Below are positions 46,420-54,992 of a stretch of 64,000 bases of DNA, piece after piece. The first letter of the stretch is position 1; every line of letters begins with the position of its first letter. The stretch covers positions 12,583-76,582 of the forward strand of contig DGQT01000010.1 of assembly GCA_002390845.1 (NCBI GenBank). The letters run 5' to 3'. Below the pieces are notes generated by a model. That model did not search any database, was not told the DNA's origin, and saw nothing but the letters and a program-made list of their open reading frames with translations. Source of the stretch: Chitinophagaceae bacterium UBA4407. Its GTDB lineage: Bacteria > Bacteroidota > Bacteroidia > Chitinophagales > Chitinophagaceae. The position numbers were made by a program, and so were the translations under genes.

Positions 46420-47403
46420 ATGGACTACAATAAACTACCCAAAATTGAACTTCACTTACATTTAGACTGCTCTTTAAGTTATGAGGTGGTGAAACAACTG
46501 AAACCTTCTGTAACATTGGAAGAGTATAAAGAATCATTCATTGCGCCTGCTAAGTGCACAGACCTTGCAGATTACATTAAGAGAGCAATTAAAGGTTTTG
46601 AATTAATGCAGACTAAAGAACAATTACGACTTGTAACCTTAGATTTATTTAAACAACTGAAAGCAGACAAAGTACTGTATGCGGAAATTCGTTTTGCTCC
46701 GTTGCAACATATAATGCAAGGTTTAACACCGACAGAAGTTGTTGAAACCGTCAATGCCGCAACAGATGAAGGAATTAAAACCTATGGTGTTGAGGCAGGA
46801 ATTATTCTTTGTACTTTGAGACACTATTCAGAAGCACAGAGTATGGAAACGGTTCAACTTGTAAACCAATTTAAAGAAACTCACATAGTTGGGTTTGACA
46901 TTGCAGCGGATGAAGCAGGTTTCCCTGTTACCACTCACATAAAGGCATTTGAATTTGCCAATGCAAACAAATTACCGTGCACAGCCCATGCAGGTGAAGC
47001 AAAAGGAGCAGAAAGTGTTTGGGAAACCTTGAAAAATTTTCACCCTTCAAGAATTGGGCACGGCGTTCGTAGTGCAGAAGACACATCATTATTGACATTT
47101 CTAAAAGCAAATAACATTCATTTAGAAGTTTGCCCTACAAGTAATGTTCAGACAAATGTTTTCAATAAAATAGAAGACCATACTGCTGACAAAATTTACA
47201 ATGCAGGAGTTTCAATGAGCATAAATACAGACGCAAGAACAATTTCAAATGTTACACTTGGAGACGAGTACAGACTTATGGAAAAGGTGTTTCATTGGGA
47301 CAAAGCTCATTTTAAAAAGTGTAACATAGAAGCCATCAACCATTCATTTGCTAATGCTGAGATTAAAGATAAAATCCGCAAACAAATTGAGGTAGCCTAC
47401 TAA
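46420..47403 (+). CDS. add: Adenosine deaminase family protein
   Basis: 327 aa amidohydrolase converting adenosine to inosine (adenine deaminase is the alternative). Metal and catalytic residues are visible: His12 and His14 in LHLHLD, His190 and Glu193 in AHAGE, His214 in GHGVR, Asp271 in SINTDAR. The usual HxHLDG reads HLHLDC, and SxNTDDP reads SINTDAR. The gene lies alone between the two arms of repeat E17; a 10-bp hairpin follows its stop. Upstream, 46353-46433 encodes a short lipoprotein-signal-like peptide overlapping the start. Confidence 0.88.
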   Translation: MDYNKLPKIELHLHLDCSLSYEVVKQLKPSVTLEEYKESFIAPAKCTDLADYIKRAIKGFELMQTKEQLRLVTLDLFKQLKADKVLYAEIRFAPLQHIMQGLTPTEVVETVNAATDEGIKTYGVEAGIILCTLRHYSEAQSMETVQLVNQFKETHIVGFDIAADEAGFPVTTHIKAFEFANANKLPCTAHAGEAKGAESVWETLKNFHPSRIGHGVRSAEDTSLLTFLKANNIHLEVCPTSNVQTNVFNKIEDHTADKIYNAGVSMSINTDARTISNVTLGDEYRLMEKVFHWDKAHFKKCNIEAINHSFANAEIKDKIRKQIEVAY

Positions 47404-47452
47404 TACAAAACGGCCTACAACATAGGTCACTGTTGCACAACCATATTGTGCC

Positions 47453-47475
47453 GCTGTTGGTCGCTGACCAACAGC
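47453..47475 (+). terminator. Perfect hairpin after adenosine deaminase
   Basis: GCTGTTGGTC and GACCAACAGC form a 10-bp stem with a three-base loop, 50 bp after the stop. The following bases are T-rich but not a clean T-run, so terminator function is uncertain; a recombination-type hairpin is an alternative. Confidence 0.5.
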
Positions 47476-47599
47476 ATTTGCTTCGTTCTTCTTTTAAATC
47501 TACTCTTCGGTAAAAGCTCAATAGACAATCCAACAGTACAAGAGTGCGACGCAACGAAAGCTAAATAATACAACTACAGCCGGGCTACAAAAAATGTAT

Positions 47600-49309
47600 T
47601 TAAATCGTTACATTTTTCGAGAGATCAAAATCAATAACTTTTAACTGAAGGTTTTCTTCGCCGTTCCATTCATTAAGGTCTATTGTATAAACAACATCGA
47701 TGGGCGCCTGCTGCTGGAGCAAAGAAAATTTTTCTGCGAGATTAAAACCAATACCGGTAATAGTGCTGTTGGTTTGCTTTAAAACAAAGCGCACATGTTT
47801 TTCTTTTACAATGCGTGAGTAACCGGTTTCTGTAACATTTCTTGTAATAAAAACGGGGCGCATATTTTCGGGGCCGTAGGGCTCCATTTGTTGGATAATG
47901 CTAAAGAAAGATGGGGTAATATCTTTAAAATCTATTTCGGCATCAATCAGCATTTCGGGTATCAGCAATTCGGGTTTAATGGTGGCTGCAACAACGGCTT
48001 CAAACTGATCTGCAAATTGCTGAACATTGGTTTCAAGCAGTGTCATTCCTGCTGCTGCAAAATGGCCGCCATAGCCCAACAAACTTTCCCTGCATGCGTG
48101 AATGGCTTCGTACAAATTAAAACCCGGAACACTACGGGCACTGCCTGCAACAATATCGCCACTTTTGGTAAGTACTACGGTTGGTCTGTAAAAAGTTTCA
48201 ATTAGCCTCGATGCTACAATTCCAACAACGCCTTTATGCCAGTGATCGCGGTACACCACTGTTGTTTTGCGGTTGGTGAATTCAGCATTGCCGTTGATGA
48301 TTGCTAAGGCTTCTTCTGTAATACTGCTGTCTGCTTCACGGCGGTCAGTATTGTCATCGTGAAGCATTTCGGCAAATGCGAGTGCATTGTTATAATCTGT
48401 TTCAATAAATAACTGTACCGCTTTTTTTGCATCATCCATACGGCCTGCGGCGTTAATACGCGGAGCAATTACAAATACAAGATTCGTAATGCGTATTTCT
48501 TTTTGCAAACCCGCAAGCTGCATTAGTGCCTTAATACCCTTGCAGGGGTTTTCGTTTACTTTCTTAAGGCCATGAAAAGCCAGTATCCTGTTTTCGCCGG
48601 TAACAGGAACTATATCGGCAGCTATAGCTGTTGCAGTGAGATCGAGGAATTCCATCCAGGCTTTATCAGGCAATTCCCATGTTTCGCATAATGCCTGGAT
48701 GAGTTTTAAACCTACGCCGCACCCGCATAATTCTTTGTAGGGGTAGTTGCAGTCATTTTGTTTGGGATTAAGTATGGCTATTGCAGGAGGCAATTGTGCA
48801 TCGGGCAAATGATGATCGCAAACAATAAAATCTATGTTAAGTGTTTTTGCATAAGTGATAAGGTCGGTAGATTTAATGCCGCAGTCGAGGGAAATGATGA
48901 GTGAAAAATTATTTGCCTTTGCATGGTCTATGCCCAGTTTGGAAACGCCATATCCTTCCCTGTAACGGTGGGGGATATAAAAATCTACATTCGGATAAAG
49001 ACTTATTAAAAACCGATACATACAGGCAACCGAAGTTGTTCCATCAACATCATAATCGCCAAATACTAAAATCTTTTCGTTTAATGCCATTGCAGTTTTA
49101 ATACGCGAAACTGCAGCCTGCATATCTTTCATAAGCCAGGGACTGTGCAAATCTGATAACTGCGGCCTGAACCAGGATTTGGCTTTTTCGAAAGTATCTA
49201 TACCTCTCTGTACAAGTATTTTACAAATTGCTTTGTGTATGCGCAAAGAAGTAAACAATGACGCAACATCAGTTTCCGGAGGGTTTAATATGGTCCACCT
49301 TTTTTTCAT
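47600..49309 (-). CDS. recJ: Single-stranded-DNA-specific exonuclease RecJ
   Basis: 569 aa, DHH/DHHA1 phosphoesterase degrading single strands 5' to 3' in RecF-pathway recombination and repair. Motifs: FGDYDVDGTTS (about residues 80-90), SLDCGIK, CDHHLPD, then GGHFAAAGMTL of DHHA1, and a C-terminal OB-like region (MRPVFITRNVTETG). The start overlaps the stop of the polyprenyl synthetase by one base, so they form an operon. Intact; it ends at the tip of repeat E17. Confidence 0.94.
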   Translation of the reverse strand: MKKRWTILNPPETDVASLFTSLRIHKAICKILVQRGIDTFEKAKSWFRPQLSDLHSPWLMKDMQAAVSRIKTAMALNEKILVFGDYDVDGTTSVACMYRFLISLYPNVDFYIPHRYREGYGVSKLGIDHAKANNFSLIISLDCGIKSTDLITYAKTLNIDFIVCDHHLPDAQLPPAIAILNPKQNDCNYPYKELCGCGVGLKLIQALCETWELPDKAWMEFLDLTATAIAADIVPVTGENRILAFHGLKKVNENPCKGIKALMQLAGLQKEIRITNLVFVIAPRINAAGRMDDAKKAVQLFIETDYNNALAFAEMLHDDNTDRREADSSITEEALAIINGNAEFTNRKTTVVYRDHWHKGVVGIVASRLIETFYRPTVVLTKSGDIVAGSARSVPGFNLYEAIHACRESLLGYGGHFAAAGMTLLETNVQQFADQFEAVVAATIKPELLIPEMLIDAEIDFKDITPSFFSIIQQMEPYGPENMRPVFITRNVTETGYSRIVKEKHVRFVLKQTNSTITGIGFNLAEKFSLLQQQAPIDVVYTIDLNEWNGEENLQLKVIDFDLSKNVTI

Positions 49310-50271
49310 TAATATTTACGGTCGGTTGTGTATCGTACCAGTTGCTCTAACGCTTCTTTCACTTCTCCATCAGGAAACTGGTTCAGAATTGCAAGCGCCT
49401 CATCCCTGTACTCAAACATTTTTTTATATGCATAGGCAATGCCGCCGCTGTTATCTACCGCATCGATTACAAATTTGATTTTCTCTTTTTTTGAGCTTTC
49501 ATTCTTTACGATATAAATGATCTTTTTTTTAAGTGCCTTGTCGCAATTATTAAGTGTATAAATAAGTGGGAGTGTAAGTTTTTTTTCTTTTATATCGTTG
49601 CCGGTTGGTTTTCCGATATTTTCATTTCCATAGTCAAAAAGATCGTCTTTGATTTGAAATGCCATGCCGGTTTTTTCGCCAAATAATTTTAATTGTTCAA
49701 CTTTAATTGGATCTTTAAAAGTAGTACTGGCACCTGCGCCACATGCAGAAGCAAGCAGAGAAGCTGTTTTGCCTTTTATTATTTCGTAATAGATGTTTTC
49801 ATCAATGTTTAAATTCCTGGCCTTTTCCATTTGAAGTAATTCGCCTTCGCTCATCATTTTAACTGCTTCTGACAGGATTTTTAAAACTTCGAAATCGTTG
49901 TTTTCAAGAGAAAGGATCAAACCTTTCGATAAAAGGTAATCACCAACCAGTACAGCAATCTTGTTTTTCCAAAGTGCATTTACAGAAAAGAAGCCACGCC
50001 TTTTTGCTGAATCGTCTACTACATCATCATGAACAAGCGTAGCAGTATGTAGTAATTCTACAAGTGAGGCGGCCCTCAAGGTTGAATCATTAATCTCTCC
50101 TCCAAGTTTTGCGCAGAGTAAAACGAATTTAGGCCGCATTTGTTTGCCTTTCCTGTTAACGATATAGCGCATGATCCTGTCAAGCAACGGTACCCTGCTT
50201 TTTACCGCCTCTTTAAAGTAATTTTCAAAAGCGGTGATTTCTTTTGCAATGATCAAGGTTGATTTATCCAT
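49309..50271 (-). CDS. Polyprenyl (trans-isoprenyl) diphosphate synthase
   Basis: 320 aa. First Asp-rich motif LVHDDVVDDSAKRRG and second FQIKDDLFDYG define a long-chain prenyl synthase, most probably making the octaprenyl or solanesyl side chain of menaquinone. GKQMRPKFV near residue 40 binds IPP. The recJ gene follows with a one-base overlap. Confidence 0.93.
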   Translation of the reverse strand: MDKSTLIIAKEITAFENYFKEAVKSRVPLLDRIMRYIVNRKGKQMRPKFVLLCAKLGGEINDSTLRAASLVELLHTATLVHDDVVDDSAKRRGFFSVNALWKNKIAVLVGDYLLSKGLILSLENNDFEVLKILSEAVKMMSEGELLQMEKARNLNIDENIYYEIIKGKTASLLASACGAGASTTFKDPIKVEQLKLFGEKTGMAFQIKDDLFDYGNENIGKPTGNDIKEKKLTLPLIYTLNNCDKALKKKIIYIVKNESSKKEKIKFVIDAVDNSGGIAYAYKKMFEYRDEALAILNQFPDGEVKEALEQLVRYTTDRKY

Positions 50272-50379
50272 TCGTAGAAGTTAGCTGCAAGATAACCGCA
50301 AATAATATTTTTTTCAATTGTAACTTTTTTCCATCTTATTTAAATGCTTGGGAATAACATTTAAAATAAACTGCAAAAA

Positions 50380-50410
50380 TTTGGTAATTCATAACCAATG
50401 GTTAATTTTG
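50380..50410 (+). promoter_or_regulatory. Bacteroidota-type promoter for the OmpA-like gene
   Basis: TTTG at 50380-50383 and TAATTTTG at 50403-50410, separated by 19 bp, fit the -33 TTTG / -7 TAnnTTTG consensus exactly. The gene starts 46 bp downstream. Confidence 0.7.
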
Positions 50411-50456
50411 CCTTAATATATTTATGGGAATTTTACAAAAACATTAAATTTCACCT

Positions 50457-52085
50457 ATGGTAAGCAGAAAGTACTTTGCACTTTTAGTCCTTTCAGGACT
50501 AATTGCGACCGCTACATTCGCTCAGAAAAGCGATGCGGGTTATGGCTGGGTTTTGGATTCTTCAAAGAGATCAGTGAAGAATATGCCACAGCAGAATGAG
50601 TTTATGAACAACCAATATCCTTATCCTTCAAAACCCAGGAGTATGTGGGAATTGGGTGTAAGTGGTGGAGTTTCATATATAAAGGGAGATGTTTCCAGTA
50701 AGCTGGGTTATGGCGGAGGATTGTCTTTTAGAAAAGCATTGAGCCATGTTTTCTCAGTAAGATTGGGATGGCAGGGTGCTTTTAATTATGGATTAGACTC
50801 TCGTACATCCACTGGCCTCTCCTCAGCAGGATTCAGCGGCCCCGGCCATAATCCATGGAAAGACATTTATACATCTGCAGGAGACAAATTTGTATATAAT
50901 TATCGTACACAGGCCCATCAGTTATATGCTGATGTTATTACGTCTTTAAACGCCTTTAGTGGCTATAGAGGTAATCCTAAAGTTGATTATTATGTTTTGG
51001 CAGGTTACAGTTATAACAGCTTTGACGTTGACGTAAATGCGCTTAATGGCAACACTAAATATAATTTTGGCAGCATCAATTACAATCAGAGTAAAAAAGA
51101 TGTGAAGAAAGATCTTAAAGATCTTCTTGATAAAAGCTATGAAAACAATGCATCCTTTGGCGATGCAAATACTGGAACCACATCAAGGTTAAGTGGAAAC
51201 CAGTTGCTTCATCATGCATTGGATCTTGGTGGTGGCGTTTCTTTCAGGGTAACAGATAGAATTAATATTGGTGTTGAGCAGAAATTCGTACTTCCGTTTG
51301 GTGATGAGCTTGATGGTAAAGCAGCCGGTATCTCAAGGGATATATGGAGCACTACTCAATTCAGGATTAACTTAAACATGGGAAGTTCTTCGAAAAATGT
51401 TTTGCCTTTATGGTGGCTTAACGGAAACAACTATATTTATAACGAGGTTAATCAACCCAAGCACATGAAGCTGCCACCTGTGGTATTGCCCGATGCTGAT
51501 GGGGATGGTGTTACTGATCAATTTGATATGGAGCCTAACACTCCTTCGGGAAGCCCTGTTGATAGCCACGGTGTAAGCCGCGATACTGATGGTGATGGTG
51601 TTCCTGATGCAAGAGATAAAGAGCCACTTACTGCACGGGATTGTTTCCCTGTAGATGCTGATGGTATTGGTAAATGCCCCGAGCCACCTTGCTGCGCTGA
51701 AATTCGTAATATGCGCCCGCCAGCGCCAGTTTGTGCAATCGGATCATTGCCAAGTGCACAGTTTAAGAGTGGTAGTTTAAGTTTAACTGCAACTGCAACT
51801 GCAATTTTAAATAGTGTTGCCCAGCAAATGAATGCTAACCCAGCATGTAATGTTAGAGTAAATGGATATTATGACGCTTCTAACAAACGTTCACAGCAGC
51901 TAAGCTGGGACAGGGTTAATACTGTTATTAAATATCTGGTTGAAAAACAAGGTATTTCAGAAAGCCGTTTGATCTTCAATCTAAGCGGTGGTGGCGATGT
52001 TAATACAGTAGATATGATGGGTACAACAGAAAGCGGACCAAATACAGTTCCGGCTCCGTTCCCCAATCTGCAGAAATCTAAATAA
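50457..52085 (+). CDS. OmpA-family outer-membrane protein
   Basis: 542 aa. Signal peptide (ALLVLSGLIATATFAQ), an N-terminal barrel of about 320 residues, thrombospondin type 3 calcium repeats (DADGDGVTDQFD, DTDGDGVPDARD), a Cys-rich linker (CPEPPCC) and a C-terminal OmpA-like domain (LPSAQFKSGSLSLT to YDASNKRSQQLSWDRVNTVIKYL). The OmpA domain anchors the membrane to peptidoglycan. Strong upstream promoter and downstream terminator suggest an abundant monocistronic product. Confidence 0.92.
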   Translation: MVSRKYFALLVLSGLIATATFAQKSDAGYGWVLDSSKRSVKNMPQQNEFMNNQYPYPSKPRSMWELGVSGGVSYIKGDVSSKLGYGGGLSFRKALSHVFSVRLGWQGAFNYGLDSRTSTGLSSAGFSGPGHNPWKDIYTSAGDKFVYNYRTQAHQLYADVITSLNAFSGYRGNPKVDYYVLAGYSYNSFDVDVNALNGNTKYNFGSINYNQSKKDVKKDLKDLLDKSYENNASFGDANTGTTSRLSGNQLLHHALDLGGGVSFRVTDRINIGVEQKFVLPFGDELDGKAAGISRDIWSTTQFRINLNMGSSSKNVLPLWWLNGNNYIYNEVNQPKHMKLPPVVLPDADGDGVTDQFDMEPNTPSGSPVDSHGVSRDTDGDGVPDARDKEPLTARDCFPVDADGIGKCPEPPCCAEIRNMRPPAPVCAIGSLPSAQFKSGSLSLTATATAILNSVAQQMNANPACNVRVNGYYDASNKRSQQLSWDRVNTVIKYLVEKQGISESRLIFNLSGGGDVNTVDMMGTTESGPNTVPAPFPNLQKSK

Positions 52086-52108
52086 AGTTATAAGTATTGT
52101 TATACTAA

Positions 52109-52138
52109 ACAACCCGCTGCAAAGCGGGTTGTTTTATT
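52109..52138 (+). terminator. Rho-independent terminator after the OmpA-like gene
   Basis: AACCCGC and GCGGGTT form a 7-bp stem with a six-base loop, followed by GTTTTATTTT. Confidence 0.85.
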
Positions 52139-52205
52139 TTCCGGAAGTCTGATTGCAACAATAAAAAATTCCTGTTGTATTTTATGCAATATAAAAATGT
52201 AGGAT

Positions 52206-52853
52206 GTTTTTTATTGACCAAAAGCCGGTAATACTATTAAGCTTTTCTTGCGTCGCACACTTATACATTCTGTAACTTCATTCAGCATAGTGCGGTCAGG
52301 TTTCGGTCATTCCAAAGACCTGCTTTAACTCAAATTTTACAGTAGGATTATCCTGTAAGATTTAATCGCAGTTTTGTATTTTCGATAAACGAGAAAAGGC
52401 TATTATACTATTGCCTTTTTTAGCGGAACAGACATTTTAAGTATCTTACCTTCTATCCAGGAACCAACTGGAAAGCAAGTTTAAGCTTAGTGTAGCGAGT
52501 GCAGGACTGGGTTGCTTTTGCAGTGTTAACATGCAGAATACCCCCATCAGATTACGGACTTTCATTACAAACCGCATGGCCATCTCTTTGGTTCAAAAAT
52601 CATCCATGCAAAACCTCTGAACGCCAAAGTCTTCTTTTAGTTCTTTTATCCTGTTTTCTGCATCGCCCCGCTTTTGTTCTGTTTCCATATTTCTATGGCG
52701 GGCAATTGTTGATTACACACAAAAGCATGGTAATGCGTTTTAAACCGGGATTTTGCAGTTGGGTGTATTGGCTGTTAAAAGCTCAGGTATATTCTGCAGT
52801 AAAAGTGTGCGACGCAAGGATGCTTCATTAATAAATGGCAGCAGGGCAAAAAA
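52206..52853. repeat. Inverted-arm repeat, element E18, enclosing transposase debris
   Basis: Left arm 52206-52280 (AAAGCCGGTA, TATTAAGCTTTTC, TTGCGTCGCACACTT) and right arm 52794-52853 (AAAGTGTGCGACGCAAGG, TGCTTCATTAATA, GCAGGGCAAAAAA). The interior of about 510 bp contains a decayed transposase on the minus strand. Confidence 0.8.
52380..52790 (-). pseudogene. Decayed IS1380-like transposase C-terminal fragment
   Basis: Reading the minus strand gives THYHAFVCNQQLPAIEIW, then after a frame change KRGDAENRIKELKEDFGVQRF, MDDF, a TGA at 52593-52595 where the family has Trp, then TKEMAMRFVM and later VGSWIEGKILKMSVPLK in a third frame. AENRIKELK with following DFG is the conserved Y-R-E-K region of IS1380-type DDE transposases, as I recall the family. 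At least two frameshifts and one stop make it non-functional. The N-terminal two thirds is absent. Confidence 0.65.
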
Positions 52854-52993
52854 TAGTATTCAACATACATACTTTAAAATATAGATTGGTTCGGGGCCTG
52901 ACAAGTAAGGCTGGCTTTAGAGGTTAATATTTAACTTTATTAAAAAGCCAACAACAATTAAACACTTTACTTATATTTTTAAACCACATATAG

Positions 52994-53557
52994 ATGGTGC
53001 CAGAAGAATTTAAAATAACCATACACATGGTATCGAGCCTTGATGGCTATATCGCCAAAAAAGACAACAGCGTTTCATGGTTTGAGACTGCTGACAACTA
53101 CGGGAACGGCATTGCTGTTTCTGAACAAGACCAGGAAGCATTTCTTAAAACAATAGATTGCTATGTAATGGGTTCCTGCACATATGAACACGCCTTTGAG
53201 CTTTCGAAATCTTATGGATGGGCTTATGGAGACGTACCAACTATTGTATTAACGAACAGAACGCTGCTGATTGAGCGGGGGAATATAGAAACTTATTCGG
53301 GAGACCTTAATAAACTGGTGGATGAACGACTAAAGCCCCATTACAAAAATGTTTGGCTTGTTGGCGGGGCTAAGCTTGCAAGGGATTTTATTCGTTTAGA
53401 CTTGGCAGATGAAATAAGACAGTCAATTCTGCCCATTTTGTTAGGCGAAGGAACACCGTTTTTTGACCAGATAGGAAAAGAGCAAGCATTGCATCTGAAA
53501 AATGTAATAGCCTACAAAAACGGTATGGTGGAACTGTGTTACGAAATAAAAAAGTAA
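52994..53557 (+). CDS. Dihydrofolate reductase-like (RibD C-terminal) protein
   Basis: 187 aa. N-terminal HMVSSLDGYIAKKDNSVSWF and later VWLVGGAKLARDFIRLDLADEIRQSILPILLGEGTPFF are the pattern of the DHFR/RibD C-terminal reductase domain. Such stand-alone proteins bind NADPH but have no settled substrate; it is neither a true folA nor ribD. Isolated gene between repeat elements E18 and E19. Confidence 0.87.
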   Translation: MVPEEFKITIHMVSSLDGYIAKKDNSVSWFETADNYGNGIAVSEQDQEAFLKTIDCYVMGSCTYEHAFELSKSYGWAYGDVPTIVLTNRTLLIERGNIETYSGDLNKLVDERLKPHYKNVWLVGGAKLARDFIRLDLADEIRQSILPILLGEGTPFFDQIGKEQALHLKNVIAYKNGMVELCYEIKK

Positions 53558-53690
53558 TAGAAAATTCGGGTTGCTATTGGCCTCCCCCTATCATAACAAA
53601 CAAATTATTATTATTGCACTTCGGTAAAGCTTTTGCAGTGGACGGTGTTCTTGCTGTCAATATTCGCTGCGGTAAAAGCTTCATAAAGTT

Positions 53691-53757
53691 TCCGAACGTA
53701 CAAGTGAGCGACGCAAGGAAGCTTAATAAAACGATCTACAGCCTGGTTACAAAAAAA
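53691..53757. repeat. Solo right arm E19 with intermediate core
   Basis: GAACGTACAAGTGAGCGACGCAAGG has a core (GTGAGCGACGC) midway between the GTGTGCGACGC and GTGAGTGACAC types; tip GCCTGGTTACAAAAAAA. Upstream CGGTAAAAGCTTCATAAAG resembles the inner sub-arm of E17. Confidence 0.75.
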
Positions 53758-53798
53758 TATTTTCAGAATTCTGTGGCTTAACCAATCTTTACATCATT

Positions 53799-54230
53799 AT
53801 GAAACAGATCAGCTACCGGCTATTTGTATATGGCTCATTGCGCAGCGGGTTTCACCACCCCGCTTACAAGTACATTAGTCATTATTTCACCTTTGTATGT
53901 AACGGAACTATAAAAGGTGTGTTAACCGATATGGGTGAATATCCTGCCGCTACACCAACTTCAGAACCATTATTTATAAAAGGTGAGTTGTACCGGATTA
54001 ATAACGAGGATGAATTTTCCTGGGCCATTGGTCAGCTTGACGATTATGAAGGTGTTAATGCTGAAGAAGATGAAGCGCCTTTGTTCCGGCGCGAATTAAC
54101 CGATGTGCACACCCATAATAATGAAGTTTTTCAGGCATGGGTGTACTGGTACAATGGCGATACAACAGGCAAACCTGTAATTTCCAGTGGCGATGTACTT
54201 GAATATTTTAAAGGGAAAATTAAACAGTAA
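53799..54230 (+). CDS. Gamma-glutamylcyclotransferase-fold protein
   Basis: 143 aa. N-terminal LFVYGSLRSGFHHPAYKYI is the family's substrate loop; GELYRINNEDEFSWAIGQLDDYEG contains the catalytic-type Glu region, and AWVYWYNGD ends the fold. Likely acts on gamma-glutamyl peptides or amines; the exact substrate is not predictable. Three bases separate its stop from lpxH. Confidence 0.86.
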   Translation: MKQISYRLFVYGSLRSGFHHPAYKYISHYFTFVCNGTIKGVLTDMGEYPAATPTSEPLFIKGELYRINNEDEFSWAIGQLDDYEGVNAEEDEAPLFRRELTDVHTHNNEVFQAWVYWYNGDTTGKPVISSGDVLEYFKGKIKQ

Positions 54231-54233
54231 GTA

Positions 54234-54992
54234 ATGGACATTGCACCCGGCAAAAAAATTTATTTTCTTTCAGACTTTCACCTGGGTATGCCGGATTACA
54301 GCAGTAGTTTGGTGCGCGAAAAAAAAGTGGTTGCTTTTTTGGAAAGTATACGGCACGACGCAGTAGAAATATTTATTGTGGGCGATATTTTTGATTTCTG
54401 GTACGAGTATAAAACCGTTGTACCAAAGGGTTTTGTGCGGTTACTTGGCAAACTTGCAGAAATAACCGACAGTGGTATTCCGGTGCACTTTTTTTTAGGC
54501 AACCATGATATGTGGATGAATGGATATTTTGAAAAAGAGCTGAACATTAAAGTTTATCCGGAACCAAAAATATTTGAGTGGAATGGTAAACAATTTTATG
54601 TTGGCCATGGTGATGGGTTGGGGCCTGGAGATCATAAGTATAAATTCCTGAAAAAGATTTTCCGGAGTAAATTTTGCCAATGGCTTTTCGGGGTGATGCA
54701 CCCGGCCATGGGAATGGGCCTGGCAAATTATTTCAGTAAGAAGAGCCGTGTTCAAACCATGAAGACGGATAAAAAGTTCCTGGGTGAGGATAAAGAATTC
54801 CTGATCATTTTCTGCAGGCAGGTACTGGCCAAACAACATTACGATTATTTTATTTTTGGCCACAGGCATTTACCGCTGGATTTTACGTTAAACAGTACAA
54901 GCCGTTATATAAACCTGGGCGACTGGATGCGGGATTTTACTTATGCAGTATTCGATGGTAATGATATGCAACTAAAAAAATGGGAAGAATAA
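54234..54992 (+). CDS. lpxH: UDP-2,3-diacylglucosamine diphosphatase, LpxH type
   Basis: 252 aa calcineurin-like metallophosphoesterase that forms lipid X in lipid A synthesis at the inner membrane. Metal motifs: SDFHLG (residues about 13-18), VGDIFDFW, LGNHDMW, VGHGDGLG and FGHRH. The sequence HKYKFLKKIFRSKFCQWLF is the lipid-binding insertion. The end overlaps the following gene by 13 bp, showing translational coupling. Confidence 0.9.
   Translation: MDIAPGKKIYFLSDFHLGMPDYSSSLVREKKVVAFLESIRHDAVEIFIVGDIFDFWYEYKTVVPKGFVRLLGKLAEITDSGIPVHFFLGNHDMWMNGYFEKELNIKVYPEPKIFEWNGKQFYVGHGDGLGPGDHKYKFLKKIFRSKFCQWLFGVMHPAMGMGLANYFSKKSRVQTMKTDKKFLGEDKEFLIIFCRQVLAKQHYDYFIFGHRHLPLDFTLNSTSRYINLGDWMRDFTYAVFDGNDMQLKKWEE

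Larger units (their letters stand above)
46057..47594. repeat. Element E17: inverted arms flanking adenosine deaminase
   Basis: Left arm 46057-46141 (TAGCCAGGC, CTATGAAGCTTTG, TTGCGTCGCACACTTGTACGG, then GGGGCTTTTACCAGAGC) and right arm 47506-47594 (CGGTAAAAGCTCAATAG, CCAACAGTACAAG, AGTGCGACGCAAC, GCCGGGCTACAAAAAA). Inverted similarity extends about 85 bp on each side, longer than in most elements, and the 1.36-kb interior is occupied by one gene. Confidence 0.75.

Noticed and set aside
47404..47475. Integron attC site after adenosine deaminase
   Set aside because: The 10-bp hairpin is perfect and has a tiny loop, without the paired R/L boxes of attC, and no integrase is nearby.
52499..52831. 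110-aa open frame on the + strand
   Set aside because: It is the antisense of the decayed IS1380-like transposase.
53536..53781. 81-aa frame over repeat E19
   Set aside because: It runs through the repeat arm with no family resemblance and overlaps the preceding gene's end.
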